Shown here in pieces: positions 33,571 to 45,600 of a stretch of 64,000 nucleotides of DNA. Positions within the stretch are counted from its first letter, which is position 1. Each line of letters starts with the position of its first letter. The translations under genes were made by a program, and so were the position numbers. The stretch comes from Asterella californica (lineage: Eukaryota > Streptophyta > Marchantiopsida > Marchantiales > Aytoniaceae): NCBI GenBank assembly GCA_036924285.1, contig JAYKYS010000006.1, positions 27,626,001 to 27,690,000 of the forward strand, written 5' to 3'. The notes under the pieces were generated by a model that did not search any database, was not told the DNA's origin, and worked only from the letters and a program-made list of their open reading frames with translations.

Positions 33571-36500
33571 ATATTTAAAATGAAAGTTATAGCAAACATA
33601 AAATTATATCATTTTTTAGTGTAAAAGAAACGGTTCAATTTAATCTTTTGAGAGAGTATAAAAAGAAAAATGAAATAGCAATAATAAAAGTAGAAGCAAA
33701 AGATCAAATTTATTCCCTCTAAAAGACTAGATTTTGTAGAGAGAAAACATATAAAGTTCTAGTATTGTCAAAGTTGCTGCAATAATACAAAATAATACAT
33801 AAGACTAATTTATTCTTCTTAAAGTGTTAATTTTATAAGAAAAATATTTATAACCATTGACCATCTGCAGGACTGTCGGTGATGGTCACGGGACCGCCGG
33901 TGGTGCAGATCCCTCGATGGTGTAGACCAAAACGTCGATCAGTTGACACACCGTCAGTTTGATGCGGTGACTAAGGTGATGTCTTATGTTGACATCGAGC
34001 TGACAGCCTAGATCATCAGCTCGAGGTCACGACTTAGGTGATGCTTAGTCGTCAGCGGTCTACACTGGCGGGTTGTCAAACCCTAGGCACCCTCTTTTCT
34101 TTCTCTCTCCCTTAGGTGGTATAGATCGGAGCGCCGACCAGCTGGCAGACCACTGGTTATGCTCTTGTGTGCATGTTGCAAAACAACTTTTACTGACGCT
34201 ATGTACAAACTCTTTGTACCAAGTTTCAACTTGAGCGAGAAGTCGTGATCGATAATAACGCTGGAGAGCAGATCCAAGACGTTCAACCTACGACGACAAA
34301 AGATGACTTCGAAGATGATGATAGACGTGGAAATGAGGTGGAAGTAATGTACAACCTTATTTTATCTTGAGACAAGAAGTGCACTCTTAGCTATGTATAT
34401 CGTGATATACTTTTGGTGACCAAGAGCTGACAAAGGGATATATGAAGTCTCCCATGTTGGCAGAAAGTCATGTTGGCAGAAAGAGTAGCAAAAAGCACAA
34501 CGAGATTTGCAACAGACTTCATGCAACTGGAAAAGTATATGATTCCTGTGAGTTAGAGGTGGTAAGGATGGTCATAGTGTTTGACTCTTATGTCAATACA
34601 AATGATGATCACAACGTTTGATCACTCATTGATGGACTAGATCAAACGGTCTTGGAAATCACGTATCTAACATCGAGTTAGAGGATCCAACGTAATGCTC
34701 AAACTGGGAAGATGATCTTTTAACGTACGAGAGAAGAGCACTCCAGCGAGCACTTTCTGAACCAGTGCCTGAAGTTGAGGTTAGCACTCGTTTTGCAAGA
34801 GTGCGAGGCTTAAGATAGATGTCACTCTGAATGAACATGTTAACATTTTGAAAGATGAAGCAGGACCTTCGATAGATTAGTACTATGGTACTACAATCTT
34901 CTGTTGTATTTTAGATTATAATAAAAATATATTTTATCTGAAAAATATTAAAGAGTATTTAATTTTAAGTGTATTGTTAGTCTATTGAGAGAAATTGAGT
35001 CAAATACTCACCAACAAAATAATAAACAATGTTTGTATTATACTCAAGATATATCCGTTGAGTACATTGGTCGATGGAAGCAGACTGGAAAAAAAACCTT
35101 CAACTTGTATCTGACTGATTGTCCAGTCAGATCATTCAGTCAATACAGCTCAAAAACATGGTGATGAACGACTCTTCAACATGTTATCACCAAGATTTCT
35201 GCTGCACACTATGAGGATGGATCTATAGATGGTTGGTTTTTCTGCAAACACTATGAGAACTTTATCTACTTTCAAACATTGAGAGCCAAAAGAACAATCT
35301 ATCTTTGGAGTCGAGAAAACTAAGTCTATCTCAAGTTAAAAGGATGAAACACTGTCGCGTCATGGACTAGTTACGGCATGAAACAAAGGTCTTGTAGAAA
35401 CATTTCTCCAAACTTCCTGCTAAAACAAATATGACAATAGCACTAGACAGATCTCGTCGAAGAGATCAAAATTGATGCTTAAATCATCAAAAACGAAATA
35501 AAGAAGAAGAAGTTACAATGATTTTTCTTTTATAGATTTTTGGGTGTATAGTGAGCTGGCGAACCCCGCTGATGAAAATGAAATAACAAAATGTTGTTAT
35601 TTAGGGAGGAGTGCCGGCGAAGGGACCACCGGTGAAAATGAATAAATGAAGACAGGTTGTTATTTATAGTGGATCATTGATGAAGGGAGAAAATGACAGT
35701 AGGATGTTATTTACCATGGATAATAACAACATATTATTATTTTGCAAACATGTAAGACATATGTCAACAAGGCTTTTGGGAGCTCGATTATTCTTTTTGG
35801 AGGGATTTCTTGCAACATGTAAGCTTGGGTGGATTCTGAAGAGACGTGCGCATTGTGACTGATAGTGCTAGGGGGTTAGCTTGAACCTACGAGCTAGCTA
35901 TTGAAGTTTTGAGAGATTGGTGAATCTGACGCAAGCGCGCAAGGCGTCATCAGATTCAGACTTTTACAGGCAATGCATTGGTTCAAATGGTTCGTGCAGA
36001 AGCAGATCAAGGGTTGAGATTTGGGTGAAATCGCGACGCAAGGAGAGAGAATTGAGTGTATGTGAAGGAGAGTTAGACCATTCATACCGTTTCAGAGTCC
36101 AAACTTGATGTCTTTGGATCCATCAGGATCAAAACATCGAGTTCTACAAGAAACTGAAGATGATACGAATTTTGATCGGACGGATTGGGAGTTCTGAAGA
36201 AAATTGACTCGTAGGGAGATGCTTACGTCAATTTTCTGAGGTTGGGTTGTTCTTCGTGATCAGTGGATCAAGCTCTTCGTTCTGGGTGTCGACACTATCA
36301 AGGAGTCTTCACCTACACATAGGACAATACTATACATAGATCGGGTTATTGGTTTAGATGTGGTGAGCGAATTTGAACCACAAGGAGTTGATTTATGTCA
36401 GTTTTTTGCTTCTTGTGATCAAATTTATTGTGTGATTTTACATGAGAACTCCGAACGATCTGATTAGAATCTCGTTTGGTTCAAGATAGTTAGATCTACC

Positions 36501-37480
36501 TACCAAAGAAGACAGATCACTTATCAGACGATTCGTTTGGATGGTGTGTGCGGAATTAGACCGCAAGGAAGAGGTTTTAGAATTTCATCCACCTATGATA
36601 AAAAAATATTCATATCTTGAATATTGATTATCAAATCTCAAGTTTCTTGGAGCCTACGAAGTCAAGAGGAAGGACCCTATAGGTTTCTGAAGACCGTTTA
36701 GCTTATTTTCATTATCACAAATTTCATCACATAAAGTGTTGAGTATTTAAAGTTAATCAAACTTTTTTCTGGTCTCTGCTTATGATCTAGTTGCACAAAT
36801 ATGTGAATAAACTCACAAGAGGACTCATGGTGAATCCATGATCAACTGAAATGAAGATCCAACCTCCCAAGAACCAACCCAAATGAGAAATTTTCATGAC
36901 ACATTTTAATTCAATGGCTCTTCAAAGAAAGACACAATGTTATTTTTATAATTATTCTTCTTTGAACTGATATCTAATACGTGTGCTTAGAGCTTTGTCC
37001 TGAAAACTTGACAAAAAGACGCTCGATCACTGAGCAAGCAAAATTACGACCATAATACGACAGAAAAGTGCACGACCTTTATGCCGAAAGAATCATCGAA
37101 AGTTTCTGATCCTCGTAGAAGTTGCACTCAAACCCCAAGTCTAAATCTGATAAAGAATGGACCGAAATGTAAAACTATCAAGCTTTTCACATCACCAACG
37201 ATAGAATGTCAAACTATCTAAGAAAATGTATACCGCAAGAAAACATAACACTCCAAAGTCTCCTGTCCCGTATTTCTTCTTGTTCTCTCTTAAGTTCTGT
37301 CTGTTTTTTTGTTTTATTTTGCCTTGTAATTTTAATTAAATGTCGCTGTTCTGAATCTATGTTTTGATTTTTTTAGGCGTTTCTTGACCACGTTTAACAT
37401 CTTTGTTATTTTTCCACATAGTAGTGACATTCAATTCCATGGTGGACGTTAATACGTTGGATCATCCAGTTGTTTCGTTG
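33571..37480. other. Repeat-relic region without recognisable genes
   Basis: AT-rich DNA. Degenerate GTCGGTGATGG/CGTCGATCAG-like repeats lie at about 33870-34160. TTGTTATTTA-containing repeats lie at about 35590-35720. A pair of degenerate copies of GATGTGGTGAGCGAATTTGAACC lies near 36356 and 36539. These look like eroded transposon remains. No frame longer than about 65 codons is recognised. Confidence 0.45.
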
Positions 37481-37496
37481 CTTTTGGTTTGATTTG

Positions 37497-37700
37497 TTTG
37501 ACTTGGTTTGACTTGGTTTGACTTGGTTGCTTTCTAACATATTCGGCTTACCATCCTTCCTCGCTCATACTCAAGCTCCCATAAAATGCTTTCTAACATA
37601 TTCGACTTACCATCCTTCCTCGGTCATCCTCAAGCTCCCATAAAATGCTTTCTCACATATTCGGCTTACCCTCATTCCTCGGTCTCTCCTCAGAAGATCA
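37497..37700. repeat. Two adjacent tandem arrays (10-bp and 59-bp units)
   Basis: TTTGACTTGG repeats about three times at 37497-37527. It is followed by a 59-bp unit starting GCTTTCTAACATATTCG at 37529, 37588 and 37647; the third copy is partial and diverged. Confidence 0.75.
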
Positions 37701-39697
37701 ACGAGAACGTGTCAGCTACTACATTACTCTTTCTCACGTACATTAAATCGTTTAATCTGACGGTAGACTTTGGACTAGAGTACGTATGCTTGACTGCAAT
37801 GTCTGCTACGTTACACTAGTATTATCTGACTAAGTCTCCTTCTTCCGCTTCTAGTGCTTGGATCACAGATAGATGTAGTGTTGATCTGAAGGCTTTCTCT
37901 GATGCCTACGGCAGCAGGGCCTGAGCCTGAGGATCTAACAGGTGGACCATTAGCAGCGGAAGGGTCTTGAGAGGGGCAAGAGAAAGAGCAATATTTGTTC
38001 GATTGTATCTAATCATTCCGTCTGGCCTGTCTCTGCTAATTACTACCCACTCAATGACGTCTCATGTCCACTCATTCAGTTAGATGCTATTCCTTGTCCT
38101 CGAATTTATTACCCTTTCTCTTACTGTTCGCGGGAGACATAAGCACTTAAAGATGCAGGTTTTGCTTCAAGGGAAGATCCATAGAATATCAGTGGACACC
38201 AGCAATCCACGATTATACATATCCAGAGCACACTTTATGTATTCATCCATGAGAGTGGCAGGTAAATCAAGAACAGCGCTTAAACACATGGTAACCCGCA
38301 AGAACCCAGTGAAATGTATATGTTCGTACACCAAGAAATGCAGATTATATCAAGCACCACGCTCTAGCAATTAGGCAGCCCGCAAATAACCCGGCGAAGT
38401 GCATAGTAATTAGCAAACAGGAGCAAAATGTGCGCTAACTTCCCGTCTGGAGTTACCCAGTTGTTTGTAACCGAAGGGTGCGCCGATGGTATAGATTATG
38501 GATGGTATAGAAGCACATTTATAGAAATGTATCCCCCTGGTATACAGTGCAATGTAGCCTACATGTACAGAGAATGGAAAAGCTAATGCAGAACTGAAAT
38601 CCTAGGGTTTAATACAGCGAAAGTGAAATAAGAGCTTCAGTGACGAATAAAGTGCAATTACGAGATCTCAAAGAAGAGAGTTAAGTGTACATGAGTTCAC
38701 GAACAATCCGTAAAAGTGAAATCAGCGCCCAGTCAGGCAAAAGAGTATACAAACAATTTTGTTGCACAAAGGGCACCGATGCAGCTCTTGGTAGGTCATG
38801 AATACGTGTACACCAAGAACCTAACTACCACAAGACACTCGGCGCATGCACCAGAACACTCTCCCGTCACATGCACCTCAACCTGCTATCTTACTTCAGA
38901 GAGGGTTATATAGATGAGTAGGAACAGTGATCAAACGAAATTGAGGACTTTTCCAATCCATTAGGGCTTTGTCGGTCCAAGAGTTTCTGCTCAGTTCCGG
39001 GACATCTGAGGGCAAACGCCCAGTCATTGAGTAATGGTACACCTGTCATTGTGTAATGGTAGATCAGTGAGCTTGGCAGAGACATTGCAAAGAGGCATAT
39101 ATTCGTATGTACAAGGGGTCACTCTTACATGCATGTAATGAAAGAGAAGGCGGAAACAGCAGCGAGGAGAACTCGGAAAAGAGAAGGAAACCGTCTGACG
39201 AAGAAAGAATGTTACATTCATCGTCACCCAACACTCGTGAAGGTAGCCATTCTGTAGTCAGTAAGAGGTGACTCACCCAGGGGTCGCAGTAGGAAGACCT
39301 TTCAAAGTCTGTCGTGTACTTACAGCAGTAGTGAAACGGTACCCTGTACTTCCGTTTAGAGAGCTGAAGACCGTATGAACACAATATGGGGTCCTGGAAT
39401 GCTCCAAGGTATGTATGCGTTTTAAACAGGAGGTATAATTGTAGAGTGAGAGGATAGCTGATTAATCTAAACGTTCGGTTACAAAGAGTTAAATATACAG
39501 TAAAAGCAAATAGCGGCAGAATGTGCGCTAACTTTTTGTCTCGAGTTAGCCAGTGTTTGTACCAAAGGGAAGACCCATGGAACTGTGTATTGCGAAGCAG
39601 TTGTCCAGAGATAGTTCCAGAGTTGGAGTGTTATATGTATTGATACAATAGTTGGAGTGCAATATAGCCGACATGTACAATGTGCACTGCGAGCAGA

Positions 39698-40003
39698 TGG
39701 AAGTGTAGGATGATGATAATGCAGAACCGGAAGCAATGTCTAAAATGGAGAAAGAGCGAGTTATCTAGGAGAACATAAACACAAAGTAATTGACCCCGGC
39801 ACGTGATTGTCACAGCAGTATATTTCTAATAATTTAGGTTACAAAGGTCATGGAAGTGTAGGATGATGATAATGCAGAACCGGAAGCAATGTCTAAAATG
39901 GAGAAAGAGCGAGTTATCTAGGAGAACATAAACACAAAGTAATTGACCCCGGCACGTGATTGTCACAGCCGTATATTTCTAATAATTTAGGTTACAAAGG
40001 TCA
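39698..40003. repeat. Recent two-copy tandem duplication, 153-bp unit
   Basis: 39698-39850 and 39851-40003 are almost identical; one difference noticed is CAGCAGTA versus CAGCCGTA. Confidence 0.9.
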
Positions 40004-41930
40004 TTGACACAGGTGAGTAGGTGTACACTCAAACACCTAACTACCACAAATTACATGCAGAGCATGCTGGTAAAACACACTTCCCAGGAGCACATTGTAT
40101 ATGATTTGTTTGGGAGTATGACAGTTCGACTCAGGAACAAGAACCACGATCAGAAAAGAAAGGTAACACCCAGTAGAATAACCCCATGAAGTACATAGAA
40201 AGTGCCAAAAAGGAAAGGTAGCCTGTAGGTATCTTGAAACGTCCAGTTAGCATAAATCTGTAACCTAAGGGGACAGACCAACGGGGCAATGTGAAGCGCG
40301 TTGCACATTACCTGGCTGGTGCCCCTAGGTATGGGGATGTAAAGTAATAACATGTATAGTATGCAGTGCAAGCTAATCGAAGCGCATCCAGAATCTACTG
40401 CAGAACCTAAATCCTGGGCTAAAATTCAGCAAAAGTGAAATAAGTAATGAGCCACAAGGGCGAATGAAGTATGGGATTACAAAACCGCGAGAAGAGAGTT
40501 ATATTCATACGTCGAGAATGGCAGATATGCTCAAGGACCACTCTCTAGTATAGAGGTATCACGCAATTAGCCCGGCCAAGTAAATAGTGAGAAGCAATTA
40601 GGGGCCGAATGTGCGCTAACAATGCCGACTGGAGTTAGCAAATTATTTTATAACCGGAGGGTGTGCCGATGGAAATGTGTAGTGCGAAACACATTTCCAG
40701 AAAAGGTTCCCCTTGGTATGAAGTCGATTGCGAGTGGACAATGACAAGAGAACAAATGCAGTATGTAATCATGCAATCTGATCGCTTCAAATGTAAAAGC
40801 TAATGCAAACCCCAAAGCAGAAATGAAGACAAACTAGATTTGTAGACTGCAACGTTGAAAGAAGCGAAGGCTATGAAAGCAAAACGTAGATACCGATAAC
40901 CATAGAATCCAGCGCAGGAGAGAGTTGAGTTGAGGAGCACTGATTTAGCGAGTGAATACAGGAGAAGACAGACAGAGGTAGTAAAAGAAGAACGTGTATT
41001 TGCCCGTCCATCACTGATGCATTTAGGTACTGAGTAGGTGTAGCAAGACTTAACCGACTCATCAGGGCCTTGTCGGTCCAGGAGTTTCTGTTCAGTTCCG
41101 GGACATCTGAGGGCAAAGAAGAAGTTCCGCGAGAAGAGAGTTTGTTACATAATTCAAGAATCAGTAAAGCAGCCGGAAGTGACTAGTGAAATGAACGACC
41201 AGGCAGGCAGAAGAGTATCCAAACAATTTGGTGCGCAAAGGTCAGTCTGACACACCTGTAGGTAATGATTTGGTGTACACTCAGGAACCTAACTACCACA
41301 AGATACACGCGGAGCATGCAGCAGAACACGCTCCCGCCGCATGCACCTCAACCTGGTCTCTGACTTCATCAGCACCCAGCAGAGAGGGTTAGGCTATAGA
41401 GAAGTAGGAAAAGTACCAAAAGAAGTTCAGACTTTTCCAACTCAGCAGGCCTTCTTGGTCCAGGAGTTTTCTGTTCAGTTTCGGGACATCTGAGCACAAT
41501 CGAGCTCACTGTGTATGTAGGTCTAAGTGTATAACTGTTCAATGCAAGCACGATGTATCTGGCAAAATAGAATCCAGAGAACAAACACCAGGAGCGAATT
41601 ATATAGAGAGTTTTGGGAACTGGGGAGAAAGAAGGAGAGGTGCACCTCTGTTCATAGAGCATATGTTCTGAAAAGGGGAGAACAACCCAGAAAAACCCAG
41701 AAAAACAATAACATAAAATTTTCTGCAAGGGTCACTGACACATCAAGGCATAGAACTCTTTCGAAACTAAAAAATCACGTAAAGATTTGATGTAAGAGAC
41801 AAGTTCTCTAAATAAACAACAATATCTAACCCTCAAAACTGTCATACTCGAAGGACTATCATGCATCTAAACGACACCAGAGACAACAGGATGACTGTTA
41901 GGTTGGAGGTTAATATCACTCTTTCGCAAT

Positions 41931-42550
41931 AGTAGAAAATATGCGTGGGACAACAAATCCGATAGCTCATGGGCCGGCTCGGGCAGCAAACACCTGTGGC
42001 ACACCTCAAATAATTAGCTCCAAGAAGTCACAATTCTTCTCCAAAACCTCCCTCACCTGGTACTGCAAACTCAAAACATTCAGAGTACCATCCTAAATCC
42101 GATGAACCAACTGAAAGATCGTGAAACGATGCTAGTATAAATAAGAATCGGGAGGTGTGTAAGGAAAAGCTGGATCAAGACCGCGAGAAGACAGCTTTTT
42201 GATCCAAATTCCCGTCAAGAGTGAATGTTACAAGATTTACTAGTCTAAGCCGACTGACTCGGACGCCCAACACCAAGAGGCTAGAGTCTTGTCTCATACA
42301 AGAAAACAGTCCTATTTCCTGCACATCGTTCCTGATCGCTTTTGCCCGTCCCCTTCATCTTTTCCTGTAACTGAGATCCCGTGATTGTATAATACTAGAA
42401 AATATGCGTGGGACAACAAATTCCGGTAGCTTATGTGGCGGCTAGGGCAGCAAACACCTGTGGGACACCTCAAAGAGTTAGCTCCAAGAAGTCACAATTC
42501 ATTCTCCCACACATCCATCATCTGGTACTGCAAACTCAATACACTTTCGG
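41931..42550. repeat. Direct repeat pair of about 155 bp
   Basis: 41931-42085 and 42390-42550 share AGAAAATATGCGTGGGACAA, GCAGCAAACACCTGTGG, AGCTCCAAGAAGTCACAATT and TGGTACTGCAAACTCAA. They lie just beyond the 3' end of MPP10. Confidence 0.8.
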
Positions 42551-42645
42551 AAAAAAAAACACAGCGCATACAGGACCATCTTAAAGCACCAACACTCCTA
42601 TGTCATCCTAAACTGACCCTAACACAGAACCCTAAGACAAAACCA

Positions 42646-45600
42646 TTATAACAGATTAAGCACCTTCGTAGACTGGCCAAATGAAGAACGACCCATTTTG
42701 AGACCAGGAGTGCCCCGAGGTTGATCGGTTGTTGAGCCGATCGGTTTCTTTCTGGCTTGAATCTGTTCTTGTGCCCTCTTCTCCCCTGTATGAAGTACCC
42801 CAAGCAAGTTGGATGCAGGGTGGATGAGAACCTTGTAACTCCACGTATCCACAGACATAATCTATTCCGAGCTTACTAAACAGACTTTATTCTCAGGACT
42901 CTTGTAATTCCATGATCCATACTCTACGGATACAGCCTATTCCGGGCCTGTTCTCAAGACCAACAGCAGACAAGTCTATCTCGAAAGGATTTCAAACTAG
43001 AAGCACAGTTAATAAAACTCTTCCGGTCAGCACAAAACGATTGCACACAGCAAATACCACAACGAAGTACTACCTTTGCGTTTTCTTTTCTTTTGCGCTC
43101 TCCGTCTTTTCCTCTCTTCGGGAGTGAGCTCGCCCTCAGCCTTAAGACCATCTTCCCCTTTAAATACCTCCTCGGGTGCAAGCATCCATGCATCCGATAC
43201 TGCTACAGCTGCAACCTGTAGATGGACAAACATTCGTAAGTGGAAAAAATGTAAGCGAGGAACAAAAGACCTGACCACCAAGAAGGGTGGTTTTGGGAAC
43301 GGGCCAGACATATTCAACGAAAAGATCTCACAACAACGATTTCGACTTTCAACTTCCACCATGAAGGCCAAACAAAGGATGCCGGCCGGTTCTGACCACA
43401 ATATCAGGAGCTCTCAGATGTACACACCTCTTCCATGGCAAGGGCTGGAACGGATGCACGAACGCCCATATCCTCTATTACAGGCTTGGGAGCCAAATGG
43501 TAATGGCACAGTGCATCTAGCCTGTGGCAAAGTACTTTGAACAATATAGTGGCCTGCTCACAGGAACAATGCGGACGAAGATAAGAATCTTGCTCACAAC
43601 AGAGAAACATGTATTTGTAATAAGATCTACAGAGAGATGTCCCATAATAGCATTTTAGGGCTTGTCTAAGAAACTCATGCGAGTGTATTCGTTCGTCGTT
43701 CTAAGTATTTCGGTCCATGTCGTTCTATGTAGTTAGAAGCGGAATGGAAGAACCACCTGCATTCACTTAGACCCAGACCAGTACGAAGCAAAAACTCGTC
43801 CAGAGAAACCCAGAAAACGAACTTCACGAAGGGAGTTCAAGTCTGAAACCCACAGATCTACATATATTCATACGTCGAGAATGGCAGATTTTATCAAGGA
43901 CCACTCTCTAGTACAGAGGGAAATACGGGGCCAAGTACATAGTAAGTATCCAGTAGGGGCCGAACGTGCGCTAAACTGTCAAGCGAAGTTAGCGAATTAT
44001 TTATAACCGAAGGGTGTGCCGAGGGAATTTGTAGCAAGACGCACATTTCCAGATAGGGTTCCCCTTGGTATACAGTGTGATGCAGAGTGCAATGCAACCA
44101 AGAAAGATGCAATGTGACTGATTCTAACAACATCAAGTGCAGAACGGGAAAATCTGGAGATGAACTGACAGAGCAGGAGTTAAACCGAACGATAGTGTAT
44201 GGAGTGAAGATCCTCGATGGCGAGCAAGAATGAGATAGCCAATAACCCCACGAACAGCTTTGAATTTAAAGAGCAAAGTTTTATCGAGTGAAATGAGCTA
44301 TCAGGCAGGCCGAAGATATAAAACAAAGAAAGAGAAGAGAATAGAGGTAGAATATTTGCCACAATGTCACTGATGCATATAGGCACTGAGTAGGTGTACA
44401 CTCAGGAGCCTAATTACCACACAGATACAAGCAGAGCATGCAGCAGAACACCTTCCCGTCACATGCACCTCAACCAGCTCTCTGACTTCATCAGCACCCA
44501 ACAGAGAGGCTTAGGCTGTAGATGAGTAGGGGAAGTGATCGACCGGAGTTGAAGACTTCTCCGCAGATGTATATAGCAAAAAGAAAGATGGGTCCAATTC
44601 CGGCTGAAATCGTTTACGTGTTAAACGATAACTTTCTGACCAGGGGTCAAGATGTTGGGAGTTGTAAAAATCAACATCCCGGGAATAGGACCACCTGTTA
44701 TAAAAAACAATTAGGATAACTTGTACAAGATGAGAGGCAGACTATTCTAAGCGAACCATGCTAAGACCGAGACTCTGGGCCTGTATTGTTCTTCCATAAT
44801 ATAATGGAAGAACAATACAGAGGACACGTACTACGGGTTCTGTTGGTCAGGCACCGGGTAACACTCTAATATATACACGGGTAAAGCAGCTTTCAGAGAA
44901 AACAGTGAAAACAGTGACTTCGCCCGCCCCACAATGGTAAAAGAAAGGTAACCCCAAAATAGTTTTGAACCCATGTAAGTGAGAGGTAAGTAACGGAGAG
45001 TGGTAACATGTTTGCTGACTTGGTTTGAGAAGTCAGCGAATGAAAATAACCGAGGTTGGGGCAAGAGGAAATGTGTAGGATGAGCACATCTCCAAGATGG
45101 TACCCCCTGGTGGCAGTAGGACAGCACACAAATATGAATGCGATGCCTAACGAGCTGAGCGAGGAAAAACAACTAATATCAGTACTAATTGAGTGAGCAA
45201 ACGCAACAGCTAGAGTGCCAACCCAGAGAAAAGTAGAGGTTAGAAGCAAATCTCCCAACAAAGGTCACGGACACAGCTGTAGGTATTGAGTAGGTGTGCA
45301 CTGAAACAACTAACATTAGTAGACTAACATAACTGGAAAAACAACTAATATCAGTAATAATTGAGTGAGCAAACGCAACAGCTAGAGTGTGAACCCAGAG
45401 AAAAGTAGAGGTTAGAAGCAAATCTCCCAACAAAGGTCACGGACACAGCTGTAGGTATTGAGTAGGTGTGCACTGAAACACCTAACTACCAACAGGTACA
45501 CGCAAGTAACACTCTAATATAACAAGCAAGGACCCCGGGAGAAACGGTTATACAATACTCAGCTTTAACAAGATGTATATTCTGGTCTGTGTTGATCATA

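Larger units (their letters stand above)
38390..45560. repeat. Recurring repeat cassette, many degenerate copies
   Basis: Three blocks recur. Block A (ATGTGCGCTAAC ... GGAGTTAGC ... GGGTGTGCCGATGG) is at about 38430, 39510, 40605 and 43958. Block B (CCTAACTACCACAAGATACA ... GCATGCAGCAGAACAC ... CATGCACCTCAACC) is at about 38820, 40035, 41285 and 44408, with a remnant near 45480. Block C (TTGTCGGTCCAGGAGTTTCTG ... TTCCGGGACATCTGAG) is at about 38970, 41070 and 41445. The order and spacing suggest an ancient array of roughly 1.2-kb units. No coding frame is shared between copies. Confidence 0.7.

Noticed and set aside
38390..45560. CRISPR array suggested by regularly recurring blocks
   Set aside because: Repeats are long, degenerate and about 1 kb apart in a plant nuclear region with spliced genes; there are no short identical repeats with unique spacers.
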